DNA of 64,000 nt from Saccharibacillus nicotianae (GCF_042681745.1 NZ_JBHUGF010000010.1:2604001-2668000); one strand, 5' to 3'; positions 17,739 through 26,442 are shown, numbered from the stretch's first letter. Translations and numbers: made by a program. The notes: generated by a model not told the origin, from the sequence alone.

Positions 17739-18467
17739 TTAAGATAATTGTGTGTCGATCATCGCTAGTAACTGGGTACGAATCTCTGTATAATTGACAG
17801 CTTCTGTATCTGGCATATGATCCGATTCGCGAATGGCATGCCGGGCATTGAACCAGATCATATGCCAGTGAGCACTGACTGCACCTACTACATCATTACG
17901 CCATGAGTCGCCGATAAAGTAACTATATTCCGGCGAAGTGTCTGTCTGACGATTGACATAAGCAAAGATAGCAGGATCAGGCTTTTCCAAACCAATCTCT
18001 CCTGAAATAAATATACGATCACGCGCAAATACTTGATCCATATGCAATGCGCAAATCTTTTTCCATTGATGTTCAGCAGGGCCGTTGGTTAATAGTCCAA
18101 CTGTATATCCTTGATCCTTCAATTCATGAATCAATTCTACTACCCCATCATACGGACGAATATCATACTGGCATCCCAAGTATATTGCCTGCATCTGCTT
18201 GGCTTGGTCTTCATTAATCTCAATCTCAAATTCCTTCAAAGTCAAAATGAAGCGCTGGTAACGCATTTCTTCTAACGAAAGAGCATGAGGATTCTGAGGT
18301 GATACTAACACTTCACTATAATAACGAAAACGTTGATATACATCGCCATACGATAAGGACTCCTGTTGCTCTGGAATCACTGTTTGCAATGCTTCAAAGA
18401 GCGGTTGCAAATGATCGTATAACGTGTCATCAACGTCAAAAAAGATACCTATTTGTTGTGGATTCAA
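17739..18467 (-). CDS. HAD-superfamily hydrolase (YjjG/nucleotidase-like)
   Basis: This is a soluble phosphatase of the haloacid dehalogenase superfamily. Motif I is FFDVDDTLYD with both catalytic Asp residues, motif II is LLTNGPAEHQ, and motifs III/IV are EKPDPAIF followed by YFIGDSWRNDVVGA. The helical cap between motifs I and II fits subfamily IA, as in the pyrimidine 5'-nucleotidase YjjG. The start overlaps the stop of the upstream HD gene by ATGA, so the two are coupled. The substrate is not identifiable from sequence. Confidence 0.9.
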   Translation of the reverse strand: MNPQQIGIFFDVDDTLYDHLQPLFEALQTVIPEQQESLSYGDVYQRFRYYSEVLVSPQNPHALSLEEMRYQRFILTLKEFEIEINEDQAKQMQAIYLGCQYDIRPYDGVVELIHELKDQGYTVGLLTNGPAEHQWKKICALHMDQVFARDRIFISGEIGLEKPDPAIFAYVNRQTDTSPEYSYFIGDSWRNDVVGAVSAHWHMIWFNARHAIRESDHMPDTEAVNYTEIRTQLLAMIDTQLS

Positions 18468-18901
18468 TGGGTCGGATTCTCCTCGGTCATTAATTCATCC
18501 AGCGCTTTACCATATTTACTGATACGTTCCATATCTTTTTCTGTTGAGCTCAAAATACGTGACGGGTCCATATTATCTTCAATATCGGCAATTTTGACTG
18601 GACGAGCTAAAGAATTTTTTTTAGCACGTTTTACAAATTCATGATAATCTTCATCTTCACTACGACTTAATGCTTGTACAGCTTCTACAATTTCATTAGA
18701 AAATCCTTCAGCCGATAAATCATGAGCGGTTACATCGGTATCTTCCAATACATCATGCAACACAGCGATAATTCGTTCTTCTTCAGTTGTCATTTTTAAC
18801 ATCACACGCAGTGGATGCAAAATATAAGGTAAGCCGGATTTGTCTGTTTGTCCTGAATGTGCCCGGGTTGCTAGAATAATAGCACGATCTAAATTACTCA
18901 T
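18464..18901 (-). CDS. Small HD-domain phosphohydrolase (SpoT/MESH1-like)
   Basis: This 145-aa protein consists of an HD domain: HSGQTDKSGLPYILHPLRV near the N-terminus, then VLHDVLEDTDVT with the metal-binding His-Asp pair, and VKIADIEDN late. The pattern matches the hydrolase domain of RelA/SpoT proteins and the small alarmone hydrolase MESH1. There is no synthetase or regulatory domain, so (p)ppGpp hydrolysis is a reasonable but unproven guess. ATG at 18901 has aaagga 10 nt upstream; a GTG at 18910 is too close to that site. It is coupled to the HAD gene that follows. Confidence 0.87.
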   Translation of the reverse strand: MSNLDRAIILATRAHSGQTDKSGLPYILHPLRVMLKMTTEEERIIAVLHDVLEDTDVTAHDLSAEGFSNEIVEAVQALSRSEDEDYHEFVKRAKKNSLARPVKIADIEDNMDPSRILSSTEKDMERISKYGKALDELMTEENPTH

Positions 18902-19006
18902 CTTATTCACATCCTTTGGTTAGAGTGATAATTTTGCTTAGTACACATGTTATTTATTACACACGTATAGCCGGATGAATCACTTCACCCGGCTGGAAAT
19001 TATCAA

Positions 19007-19714
19007 TCAATCAGGATATACATTAAAATCAGTTAACAATTGTACACAATGACCATCTGCATCATAACCGATATAACTGTGGTATATACCGTTACCAAAT
19101 CCGCTCGAAAACAGTGCAATATTATGTCCGTTATCGAGTTCTTGTACCAGCCAGCTTCGTGTATGAAGATAGGATTCTTCTGCTGCTAATTCCCATGCTT
19201 CCATTAATTCTTGAGCCACTTCAGGATTTTCTTGTTCTTGTTGAAATGAAAGCCATGCATAAGCTTCGGCATCCAGAAAACTACCTGTACCCGAATCGAC
19301 TGCATACCCCCAACGCTCATGTTCATCCATCTGATACAAACTAGCATCTGGCTGAACTTCACGCTCTGCACCTACCCATCTAGCTACAGGAGCTTGACTA
19401 AAAGTAATGCGTGCAAAAGCTATTCGTTCATCTACATGATCTTTATGCCGATCTGTGGGATCGGTAATACGAGCAATCGATAATTCTATTGGAAAAGAAC
19501 CTGTAGGGAAAGTCTGTACAAAAGGTGTCGATTCGATCAAGCTGTATGGATCATCGGCTACAATTTTGCCGGTTATCACACGCAGTTCCCCGATAGACTT
19601 GGTATAAAAAGCAAGATTACGTCTCTGGCCTCTCCATAATTTAACTTGTTCTAAGGCAAATCCGTCTTTAAAAACTTCTTCCAGCACCTTACTTTCTTTA
19701 AGAACCTCGCCCAT
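19007..19714 (-). CDS. DUF4241-family protein
   Basis: This soluble 236-aa protein of unknown function resembles the DUF4241 family. Recognisable stretches are GSFPIELSIARI, ERIAFARITFS, the Gly-rich YAVDSGTGSFLDAEA and the C-terminal FSSGFGNGIYHSYIGYDADG. ATG at 19714 follows ggagga by about 8 nt; the frame also contains a TTG five codons earlier, but that lies inside the binding site. DUF4241 proteins are sometimes found near toxin/immunity loci; no toxin-like gene is adjacent here, so no role is assigned. Confidence 0.82.
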   Translation of the reverse strand: MGEVLKESKVLEEVFKDGFALEQVKLWRGQRRNLAFYTKSIGELRVITGKIVADDPYSLIESTPFVQTFPTGSFPIELSIARITDPTDRHKDHVDERIAFARITFSQAPVARWVGAEREVQPDASLYQMDEHERWGYAVDSGTGSFLDAEAYAWLSFQQEQENPEVAQELMEAWELAAEESYLHTRSWLVQELDNGHNIALFSSGFGNGIYHSYIGYDADGHCVQLLTDFNVYPD

Positions 19715-19935
19715 CTTCTTTTCCTCCAATCAGATGTAGATTATTTTCCATTATACTCCTATTTACAGAATACGGTACATGTTATGTTCAAAAAGTTTTG
19801 AATTTTCACTTAAAATTTTTGGATATTCAGCATAATATCTGCATTACTCGCATAAACCTCACATTTACCATTGAATGATAGCGTAGAATCAAGCATAATA
19901 TGATACGATGCTGTAACAAGAAACGGTTTCAGCTT

Positions 19936-20064
19936 TTTTGCTTTGCAAAAATCATTTTTTTATTTCATACATCGCGCTTTTTGCAAAGCGCTAAAGCATT
20001 AAGATATTTTGCTTTGCAAAAATCATTTTTTTATTTCATACATCGCGCTTTTTGCAAAGCGCTA
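19936..20064 (+). repeat. Two 58-bp direct repeats, each able to fold, upstream of the ThrE gene
   Basis: Copies at 19936-19993 and 20007-20064 are identical over 58 bp with a 71-bp period. Within each copy GCTTTGCAAAAA and TTTTTGCAAAGC are inverted repeats, and GCGCTTT-TTGC-AAAGCGC forms a tight local hairpin. The pair fills the 5' region of the ThrE gene up to 16 bp before its start. Since 71 is not a multiple of three, the two copies would be read in different frames, which argues against coding. Confidence 0.9.
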
Positions 20065-20079
20065 GAACGGAGAATTTCT

Positions 20080-20847
20080 TTGGATCAACCATCAACGGTG
20101 AGTCGGGCGATTTTTGAAATTATGGATACTTGCCTGCTCGCTGGTAAAATTATGTTACAAAGTGGTGCGGAGACCTATCGGGTAGAAGATACGATGATTC
20201 GTATTGCAGAGACGCTCGGTATTCCCGGATCACATAGTTATGTAACTCCTACAGTGATTATGTTTTCTACCAATGGAACAGATCCTGCTAAATTGATACG
20301 TATTGCTGAACGCACAACCGATTTGCACAAAATCGCTCAAGTGAATCTGGTGTCACGCCGTATCAGTAGCGGAGAGCTGAATGTAAATGAAGCCTATGAG
20401 TTATTAAAAGTGATTGAAGCTGCTCCAAGTGAATATAGTGTTCGTTTGCGAATTGTTGCAGCAGCGATAGCCAGTGGATGTTTTAGTATTATGTTTCAAG
20501 GAAGTTGGGGCGACTTTTTACCTGCTATTGTAGCAGGTGGTGTAGGTTATGCAGCTTCACTGTATTTACATCGCTGGGTACAAGTTAAGTTTTTCGCTGA
20601 ATTGTCTGCGGCATTTCTAATCGGATTATTAGCCGCTATATTTATTAATTTGGGCTGGGGCGATCAATTGGATAAAATTATTATCGGTTCTATTATGCCG
20701 CTTGTCCCCGGTCTACTGATTACTAATGCGATTCGTGATCTAATGGCAGGTCATCTGGTATCCGGTATTTCCAAGGGAGCCGATGCGCTGTTAACCGCTT
20801 TTGCGACCGGATCAGGCGTAGCGATTGTTTTAACATTTATCTATTGA
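20080..20847 (+). CDS. Threonine/serine exporter ThrE, large subunit-like (DUF1212)
   Basis: This is the first half of a split ThrE-type amino acid exporter. The N-terminal cytoplasmic part carries LQSGAETYRVEDTM and TPTVIMFSTNGTDPAKL, the ThrE signature. About five membrane helices follow from residue 125 on, including LVPGLLITNAIRDLMAGHLVSG. The start is assigned to TTG at 20080, six nucleotides after cggaga. The longer open frame to 19900 passes through the direct repeats and is rejected. The second half is encoded 29 bp downstream. Confidence 0.9.
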   Translation: MDQPSTVSRAIFEIMDTCLLAGKIMLQSGAETYRVEDTMIRIAETLGIPGSHSYVTPTVIMFSTNGTDPAKLIRIAERTTDLHKIAQVNLVSRRISSGELNVNEAYELLKVIEAAPSEYSVRLRIVAAAIASGCFSIMFQGSWGDFLPAIVAGGVGYAASLYLHRWVQVKFFAELSAAFLIGLLAAIFINLGWGDQLDKIIIGSIMPLVPGLLITNAIRDLMAGHLVSGISKGADALLTAFATGSGVAIVLTFIY

Positions 20848-20876
20848 ATTTAGAATGAGAGAAGGTTATACGCATT

Positions 20877-21299
20877 ATGCTGGCGCAATTAATTACCAGC
20901 TTTATTGCTTCGGCAGGGTTTGGTATTATTTTCAATGCTCCCCGAGCTTCATTATTACAATGTGGTATTTCAGGAATGTTAGGCTGGATGGTCTATATAT
21001 TGCTGTATGAAACATTGACTCCTGTTTCTGCTTCGTTGATTGCAACCGTTATTGTCGGTGGGGTTAGTCAGATTTTTGCTCGTATATACAAAACACCGGT
21101 GATTATTTTTAGTGTGGCAGGCATTATTCCACTTGTTCCCGGGGGACTCGCTTACAATGCAATGCGCAAATTTGTTGAAAATAATTATTCTGTAGCGATG
21201 GAATTAGCAGCACAAGCTGCCATGATCTCCGGTTCTATTGCTCTTGGTCTTGTGTTATCCGAAGTTTTGAATCAAATGATACGCCGTGTGATCAAATAG
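20877..21299 (+). CDS. Threonine/serine exporter ThrE, small subunit-like (DUF3815)
   Basis: This 140-aa membrane protein has about four helices. The motif IIPLVPGGLAYNAMRKFVEN parallels the VPG motif of the larger subunit. In Corynebacterium ThrE both halves are fused; Bacillota commonly keep two genes, as here. NAPRASLLQCGISGMLGW near the N-terminus is typical of the small half. The start at 20877 follows gagaagg. The pair likely forms one exporter of threonine, serine or related metabolites; the exact substrate is unknown. Confidence 0.9.
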   Translation: MLAQLITSFIASAGFGIIFNAPRASLLQCGISGMLGWMVYILLYETLTPVSASLIATVIVGGVSQIFARIYKTPVIIFSVAGIIPLVPGGLAYNAMRKFVENNYSVAMELAAQAAMISGSIALGLVLSEVLNQMIRRVIK

Positions 21300-21363
21300 A
21301 TCTCGGCGTATTTTTATATTCGATTTCGCATACCATTCTATGGATAGTAGATTTCATTTCCAA

Positions 21364-21741
21364 TTATACAGGTAATCGTTCTGCACTATAATCTTCGATC
21401 AATCTATTGATAAAGTGATCTTCCACTTCTAATATAAATGCCGTAAAAATCATATCTATATCATCGCTCACATAAGCCGCTAGATCCGAATCTCCACTAT
21501 CTTGTATCACTTGCGTAAAAGCTAATCGGCTCCATTCGGTAATCTGAGCTTGCTCTGCTTCAGTAAGACTATCTCGCTGTAATTTCTGATAAGCCCCGAT
21601 CCACTCGGTATCAAAATCAGCACGATCTCGATACGCCAGATAGGATTCACTATCTAGCTCTTTAAGCAAAGAAGCAGGCAATAATGCTCCTTGATTTAAT
21701 TTTATTTTCAACGTTTCTATCGATTGCTTATCCATGAGCAA
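21364..21741 (-). CDS. Hypothetical protein, 125 aa, third gene of a small operon
   Basis: This is an acidic soluble protein, mostly helical by appearance (SIETLKIKLNQGALLPASLL, DSESYLAYRDRADFDTEWIG), with no recognised domain. It has an aaggagg-like site upstream (tcaaggaggttgctc) and starts 18 bp after the S1-like gene. Together with the two genes upstream it forms a compact minus-strand operon, 21364-23238. Function unknown. Confidence 0.75.
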   Translation of the reverse strand: MLMDKQSIETLKIKLNQGALLPASLLKELDSESYLAYRDRADFDTEWIGAYQKLQRDSLTEAEQAQITEWSRLAFTQVIQDSGDSDLAAYVSDDIDMIFTAFILEVEDHFINRLIEDYSAERLPV

Positions 21742-21759
21742 CCTCCTTGAATTTCATCC

Positions 21760-22260
21760 CTACACAATCGTACCTTGTTCTAATTTGATCCATAGATTCA
21801 CCTGATCAAATCCAGCAACGACTGCTTTTAACAAATGACCTGGATATAAGCTTTCTGCGGGAATACCTTTCACACAATCCCCTACATTGATAACACCTAA
21901 GGCATCATTAGGCAGACTCAAAATAATGCCTTGAGGGTAAATGACTTCCACGATTCCTTTGACATGATCGCCTACCTTAAATGTCTGCATCGTTTTTTCC
22001 CAATCTTTCATATAAGGCTTCAGCGCTTCTTGCCATACTTTTTCAAATTCTTCCGCTGAAATATCTTCCCGAATCGCTTGATTCATATCTTGATCAAACT
22101 GTTGGTCATATAGACAAAAATGTAATTCTTCATCCCGTTGACTGGATATGATCCAACGTTCTTCATCTTCAATCACTTCACGTAATACCGTCTGTTCTTC
22201 ATTAATCTCAAAATAATAATTCTCATCATTCTCTTCATAGCTCAAACGGTAATATTCCAT
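21760..22260 (-). CDS. Hypothetical protein with S1-like C-terminal domain
   Basis: The N-terminal half is acidic with many aromatic residues (YRLSYEENDENYYFEINEEQ). The C-terminal 70 residues resemble an OB/S1-type beta barrel: FKVGDHVKGIVEVIYPQGII, then VINVGDCVKGI and LKAVVAGFDQVNLWIKL. S1 domains often bind RNA, but the usual basic and aromatic contact residues are not all evident. It sits 9 bp after the DUF4261-like gene. Function unknown. Confidence 0.72.
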   Translation of the reverse strand: MEYYRLSYEENDENYYFEINEEQTVLREVIEDEERWIISSQRDEELHFCLYDQQFDQDMNQAIREDISAEEFEKVWQEALKPYMKDWEKTMQTFKVGDHVKGIVEVIYPQGIILSLPNDALGVINVGDCVKGIPAESLYPGHLLKAVVAGFDQVNLWIKLEQGTIV

Positions 22261-22269
22261 AACCTTGAT

Positions 22270-23238
22270 CTACTCCTGACTTTGGGAACGACTGGATTCC
22301 TGTACTCCTGCATAGTAAAGATTACCCGGATTAAGATCAATCACTACTCTACGAGGGGCAATCAATGAAAATTGATGTTCACAGGTCCAGCGCTGTTCTT
22401 CATCTTGTCCAATGGTTTCTCCATCGGTGATAATATCACCTTGTTCATATAGATAATGCGCAATATCCATTAAAAAACCGGCTACTTCATTCGGATTCAT
22501 ATCGTAAAAGTGGCACTGCACATCCGGTACACCAAGTGCAGCTAATCCACAACTATCCATCACCATTTCTTGACGTTGTTGTTCTGATTGAATATTGTAC
22601 AATCGAATATTTAGTGCTCCGTATAGATCTTGTTCTTTTTGTAGAGCAGCTAAAAAAGCTTCCGGTTGAATCATTTTGTCACTGCCACGCCAGTAAATCG
22701 CATCACATGGAGCAACTTCAAGTATAGCACGTAACACTTGGTTAAAAAGCTGTAAACGTTGTTGATGAGGTAATCCACGCGCCATCATATCTGTTAGCAT
22801 CCATTCATATTGGCATTGCTCTACCACTGCTGAAGCTTCTTGCCAGTGCCATGATTGCTGTAAAGCAGTCGTGTATGCTTCTATTTGCATTGGCGTTTCC
22901 GAAGGCATAAACACCGTTTGTACGGGCAAGTCTCCATCTTCATAATTGACGATATGATTGAGATGGAAAAAATGATAGTAATCTTCGGGATCAACTTCTG
23001 CATCAGGGTCATCTGTCGGATTAGCTTCCCATACAGCCATTGATTCTTGTTCTATTCCTTCATCATCTACAATCGTATGAAGAGGGCCTGTATATGCTTG
23101 TACTTTGGCATACAGTGTTTCTCGATCTATTATGGGTTGGGTACGATATAGCAATTGTGCAGCGTATATATTAAAAAATCCAAAATCCTCATCAGCTTGT
23201 TCATATTGCTCGTTATGATCATCTTCATGCATACTCAT
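22270..23238 (-). CDS. DUF4261-like protein
   Basis: The 322-aa soluble protein resembles DUF4261 proteins in its C-terminal half: MVMDSCGLAALGVPDVQCHF, then NEVAGFLMDIAHYLYEQGDI and DGETIGQDEEQRW. The N-terminus is highly acidic (EDDHNEQYEQADEDF), and a second acidic patch lies at about residues 70-90. The ATG has aagggga 9 nt upstream. It is the first gene of the three-gene operon. DUF4261 has no established function, so nothing further is assigned. Confidence 0.78.
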   Translation of the reverse strand: MSMHEDDHNEQYEQADEDFGFFNIYAAQLLYRTQPIIDRETLYAKVQAYTGPLHTIVDDEGIEQESMAVWEANPTDDPDAEVDPEDYYHFFHLNHIVNYEDGDLPVQTVFMPSETPMQIEAYTTALQQSWHWQEASAVVEQCQYEWMLTDMMARGLPHQQRLQLFNQVLRAILEVAPCDAIYWRGSDKMIQPEAFLAALQKEQDLYGALNIRLYNIQSEQQRQEMVMDSCGLAALGVPDVQCHFYDMNPNEVAGFLMDIAHYLYEQGDIITDGETIGQDEEQRWTCEHQFSLIAPRRVVIDLNPGNLYYAGVQESSRSQSQE

Positions 23239-23353
23239 CCAATATCTTTCCCCTTTCGCTCAATGGCTCGCTTATGTAGTATTAACCTTTTTTTATGTAG
23301 ACGGCGCACGCTTCAGTGATTTACTGGTAACAGATGTTCGTCTTTTATCATAC

Positions 23354-23371
23354 AATTCCTATGTGTTAACG
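23354..23371. promoter_or_regulatory. Additional copy of the TTCCTA/TGTT sulfur-type motif
   Basis: AATTCCTATGTGTTAACG matches the operator-like sequence upstream of sulfate operon 1 at 14 of 18 positions. It lies between the divergent DUF4261-like and DinB genes. It is the weakest of the four copies. Confidence 0.25.
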
Positions 23372-23458
23372 TAAACCTATGATTTGACCAGATTGGATTG
23401 TAAAGTACCAAGTATGTTTAAATATACTTATAGGTTAACAGCCAAGGAGGTCATGAAT

Positions 23459-23965
23459 ATGATTCATCCCAACACTATTAAAGTAAGACAAGACATCTGG
23501 AATTTCTCTAATTCATTAAATGAAAATGTGATGAATGAACATAGCCAGCCTGATAAATGGACAATTGCACAGGTGCTAGAACATTTATACCTGATGGAAA
23601 CGGCAATCACTGCTCGATTGCGAATGAAAGTGGATGAAGAAAATCCGGCTCCTTCTTCTATGCCGTCGATTCCATTTCATTTGACTCTAGATCGCACTCG
23701 TCATACACCTGCACCTGCTGCACTCGTACCGGCGGATAAACATTGTACTTTGATTGAATTACAGACAAGACTTGCACGTTCACGCGAACTTTTTGTCGAA
23801 TTGATCGAAAGTATAGATCCAAACATGTTAGCGAATCGTACAATGGATCATCCTATATTTTGCCCGCTTACTTTACAGCAATGGACTGAATTTATTGGAC
23901 TGCATGAACAACGTCATTTAGAACAAATGAAAGAAATAGATGCAGAGTTATCGCAATATCATTGA
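23459..23965 (+). CDS. DinB-superfamily protein (YfiT-like putative metal-dependent hydrolase/thiol transferase)
   Basis: This 168-aa four-helix protein has the DinB metal-site pattern: HLYLMETAI near residue 40 and the late HEQRHLEQM block. YfiT- and BstA-like members use these His residues to hold a metal, and some transfer bacillithiol. The start chosen is ATG at 23459, 8 nt after aaggagg; an in-frame ATG two codons earlier is only 2 nt away. It is a single gene with a terminator at 24046-24077. A sulfur-type motif lies upstream, which would fit a thiol-linked role but is not proof. Confidence 0.85.
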   Translation: MIHPNTIKVRQDIWNFSNSLNENVMNEHSQPDKWTIAQVLEHLYLMETAITARLRMKVDEENPAPSSMPSIPFHLTLDRTRHTPAPAALVPADKHCTLIELQTRLARSRELFVELIESIDPNMLANRTMDHPIFCPLTLQQWTEFIGLHEQRHLEQMKEIDAELSQYH

Positions 23966-24045
23966 TAGGCATGCTCTTTATCTTAAATATCATATGCATA
24001 TCCTTGATGTGAGCAATGCTCAAAAAATAATTTTGCTTTCTGACA

Positions 24046-24077
24046 AGCCTTCTCTTCTATAAGAGAAGGTTTTTTTA
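24046..24077 (+). terminator. Terminator after the DinB gene
   Basis: CCTTCTCTT and AAGAGAAGG form a perfect stem with a 4-nt loop, followed by seven T residues. Confidence 0.9.
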
Positions 24078-24218
24078 TCTATACTAGGTATCAGATTAGA
24101 AGAATATATTGGATTTCAGATATACTCGATCTTGTCTTTATTTGTCCTAACCGCTATTCCGCGTTAAAATAGATATCATGTGGCAATGCATTCTATAAAC
24201 GATAAGGGGACTATACAC

Positions 24219-25307
24219 ATGGACGACAGAATCGCCAAAATTCGTGGACATATGCAAACAAATGGATTGGACAGCTTACTGATTACCGATCCCAAACACG
24301 TATACTATCTCACTGGATTCGCCAGTGATCCACATGAACGCTTTTTAGGGCTTTTTATTCCAGATGGAGACGAAGCCTTTTTACTATTACCTGCACTTGA
24401 TGAAGAAAAAGCACGGAGCGCTTCTAGTGTTCCACGCATAGAGACGCATACGGATACAGACAATCCTTATGTACGCTTGAAGCAATGTGTCAAAGGCAGT
24501 ATTGGCAATCTAGGTATTGAAAAAGAAAATTTATCAGTTGCACGATATGAACAACTGTCAGAAGTACTTGAAGCAACTTCATATCAAGATATCGGAAGCA
24601 TGCTCAATGCTATGAGATCACGCAAATCACCAGACGAAGTGAAACGGATGAAACATTCTATCCAATTGATCGAAGAGGTACTACGTCGGGGTCTATCCAG
24701 TGTACGTATTGGAGTGACAGAGATAGAATTAGTCGCTGAACTGGAATATCAGATGAAAAAAGTAGGTGCTGAAAAACCTGCTTTTGATACGATGGTTCTA
24801 TCCGGCCCTAATACTGCTCTTCCTCATGGAGTACCAGGTACCCGTAAAATTGCTGCGAATGAGTTGTTGATGTTCGATCTTGGTCTATTTGCAGATGGAT
24901 ATGCGTCGGATATTACACGTACATTTGCAATTGGTGAGATTGATGCTGAACTGAATAAAGTCTATCATACGGTGCTAGCCGCGAATGAAGCCGCTATTCA
25001 AGCGACGAAGCCGGGCGTAACTTTTGCTTCTATCGACAAAGCTGCTCGTGATGTAATTACAGAAGCTGGATATGGCTCTCGCTTTGTTCATCGTCTAGGT
25101 CATGGACTTGGTATGGATACGCATGAATATCCTTCAGTACATGGACAAAATGAGAATCTATTGCAAGAATCTGTATTATTTACTGTCGAACCGGGTATCT
25201 ATATTCCGGGTCATGGTGGTGTACGAATCGAAGATGATGTAATCGTGACTGCCGATGGTGTTGAAGTACTTAGCTCATTCCCTAAAGAGCTTACTGTTCT
25301 AGGTTAA
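24219..25307 (+). CDS. M24B family metallopeptidase (Xaa-Pro aminopeptidase/dipeptidase)
   Basis: This enzyme removes N-terminal residues before proline or cleaves Xaa-Pro dipeptides. The N-terminal creatinase-like domain (about 1-130) is followed by the pita-bread catalytic domain. Dinuclear metal ligands are visible as the Asp residues in LMFDLGLFADGYASDITRTF, the His in FVHRLGHGLGMDTHEYP and the Glu residues in FTVEPGIYIPGHGGVRIEDD. ATG at 24219 has aagggga 8 nt upstream; the in-frame ATG at 24180 has none. It is monocistronic, with a strong terminator. Confidence 0.93.
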   Translation: MDDRIAKIRGHMQTNGLDSLLITDPKHVYYLTGFASDPHERFLGLFIPDGDEAFLLLPALDEEKARSASSVPRIETHTDTDNPYVRLKQCVKGSIGNLGIEKENLSVARYEQLSEVLEATSYQDIGSMLNAMRSRKSPDEVKRMKHSIQLIEEVLRRGLSSVRIGVTEIELVAELEYQMKKVGAEKPAFDTMVLSGPNTALPHGVPGTRKIAANELLMFDLGLFADGYASDITRTFAIGEIDAELNKVYHTVLAANEAAIQATKPGVTFASIDKAARDVITEAGYGSRFVHRLGHGLGMDTHEYPSVHGQNENLLQESVLFTVEPGIYIPGHGGVRIEDDVIVTADGVEVLSSFPKELTVLG

Positions 25308-25409
25308 TTTATGAGCTAGTCTATACTATCGCCATTTTTATTACTATTTCTGATTTTTTGTATATTTAATAGCGGTACATTAGGTGATACAACAAGTATC
25401 TAATATATA

Positions 25410-25462
25410 AAAAAGACACGCTCCAGATCGATTGATCTTTTCTGGTCTGCGTGTCTTTTTTA
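25410..25462. terminator. Bidirectional terminator
   Basis: AAAAAGACACGC and GCGTGTCTTTTT form the outer stem, with CCAGA/TCTGG inside. Runs of A and T lie on both sides. It separates convergent peptidase and transporter genes. Confidence 0.92.
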
Positions 25463-25483
25463 TAGGATTACGTGTTGATAAGA

Positions 25484-26236
25484 TTACTTGGTTACTTCTT
25501 GTGCTTCTTGTTCTTTAGCTATTTGATAACTGATCATTAACGGCTTGTCTTCTTCTGCTACTTTCATCCCGCGTGCAATGTATAAAAACGGTGTACCCGC
25601 TGCGGTTAGTATGAATTTAAGAATATAAGTTGTTAAAAATATTTCGATCCAAACTTGCCAGTCGTATACACCCAAAAATGCAATACTACAAAATACCAGT
25701 GTATCGACAAACGAGCTGATCATCGTACTTCCGTTATTACGTATCCATAATTGATGAGGCGCAGGGAACAATTGACGCAGCCATGTATATAGACGTACAT
25801 CTAGAAATTGGCTGATTAGATAAGCTGAAAGACTAGCTACCATCAATCGAGGAAGCTGACCAAAAATAGTAATTAGTGCAGACTGTGCTTCACTCATGCC
25901 ATCGACACCATAAGCACGGAATTCTAAAACCATTTGCATAATAATCGTCGTCATAATCAAAGTGAAAAATCCAAACCAAATCGCTTTTCGCGCTACCTTC
26001 GGTCCAAATTTCTCATTCAACAGATCACTTGCTAAATACATACTTACATACATCGTATTACCGAGTGTTGTAACCACCCCAAATAATTCGATCGTTTTGA
26101 TCACTTGAACGTTAGCTAGTACTGTAGCTACTCCGATCCAAGCATACATTCCTTTGATTCCAAATAACCGATAACATAATGTAAACAAAGCATAATTGAC
26201 GATAACAAATAAAATGCCCCACCATATATTAAACAT
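25484..26236 (-). CDS. Queuosine precursor transporter (YhhQ/DUF165 family)
   Basis: This is a six-helix integral membrane protein that imports queuine or a 7-deazaguanine precursor such as preQ1 for tRNA queuosine synthesis. Family motifs are TVLANVQVIKTIELFG, the loop ASDLLNEKFGPKVARKAIWF and the late SSFVDTLVFCSIAFLGVY. The start at 26236 lies directly after a preQ1-I riboswitch whose 3' end contains the ribosome binding site, which independently supports the substrate assignment. It is monocistronic. Confidence 0.95.
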   Translation of the reverse strand: MFNIWWGILFVIVNYALFTLCYRLFGIKGMYAWIGVATVLANVQVIKTIELFGVVTTLGNTMYVSMYLASDLLNEKFGPKVARKAIWFGFFTLIMTTIIMQMVLEFRAYGVDGMSEAQSALITIFGQLPRLMVASLSAYLISQFLDVRLYTWLRQLFPAPHQLWIRNNGSTMISSFVDTLVFCSIAFLGVYDWQVWIEIFLTTYILKFILTAAGTPFLYIARGMKVAEEDKPLMISYQIAKEQEAQEVTK

Positions 26237-26240
26237 ACTT

Positions 26241-26284
26241 TTCCCCCTAGTTTTGATAACGCGGGATGGTTACGAACCGCGGAT
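26241..26284 (-). ncRNA. preQ1 class I riboswitch
   Basis: On the minus strand the stem CGCGG/CCGCG encloses a 12-nt loop beginning TTC. An A-rich joiner ATCAAAACTAGGGGGA follows, in which the pseudoknot strand (ACTAG) runs into the Shine-Dalgarno sequence (aggggga). This order and these lengths match the small class I preQ1 aptamer (stem, UUC-start loop, AAAACUA tail). Bound preQ1 would sequester the ribosome binding site and shut down translation of the transporter. Confidence 0.9.
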
Positions 26285-26442
26285 CAATCACTGAAAACCT
26301 GTTTTACTTTATCACACGAGCAAGCAAGCTGCCAACTATTATAACTAATTTTCCCAAAAAATATATGTCATTATAGATATTGATCGTTATTTTAATAGCA
26401 AATAATAGTAGCTATATCAGCCTCGTCACTTACATAAAAATC

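Noticed and set aside
18971..19000. AGCCGG/CCGGCT hairpin as a terminator after the DUF4241 gene
   Set aside because: The 6-bp stem has a 14-nt loop and no T run on the minus strand, so it is not listed as a terminator.
19936..20064. Two-unit direct repeat as a CRISPR remnant
   Set aside because: The units are 58 bp with a 13-bp gap, with no spacer-sized unique sequences and no cas genes.
19900..20079. 60-codon N-terminal extension of the ThrE gene
   Set aside because: It reads through the two direct repeats in different frames, has no ribosome binding site, and the TTG at 20080 has a good one.
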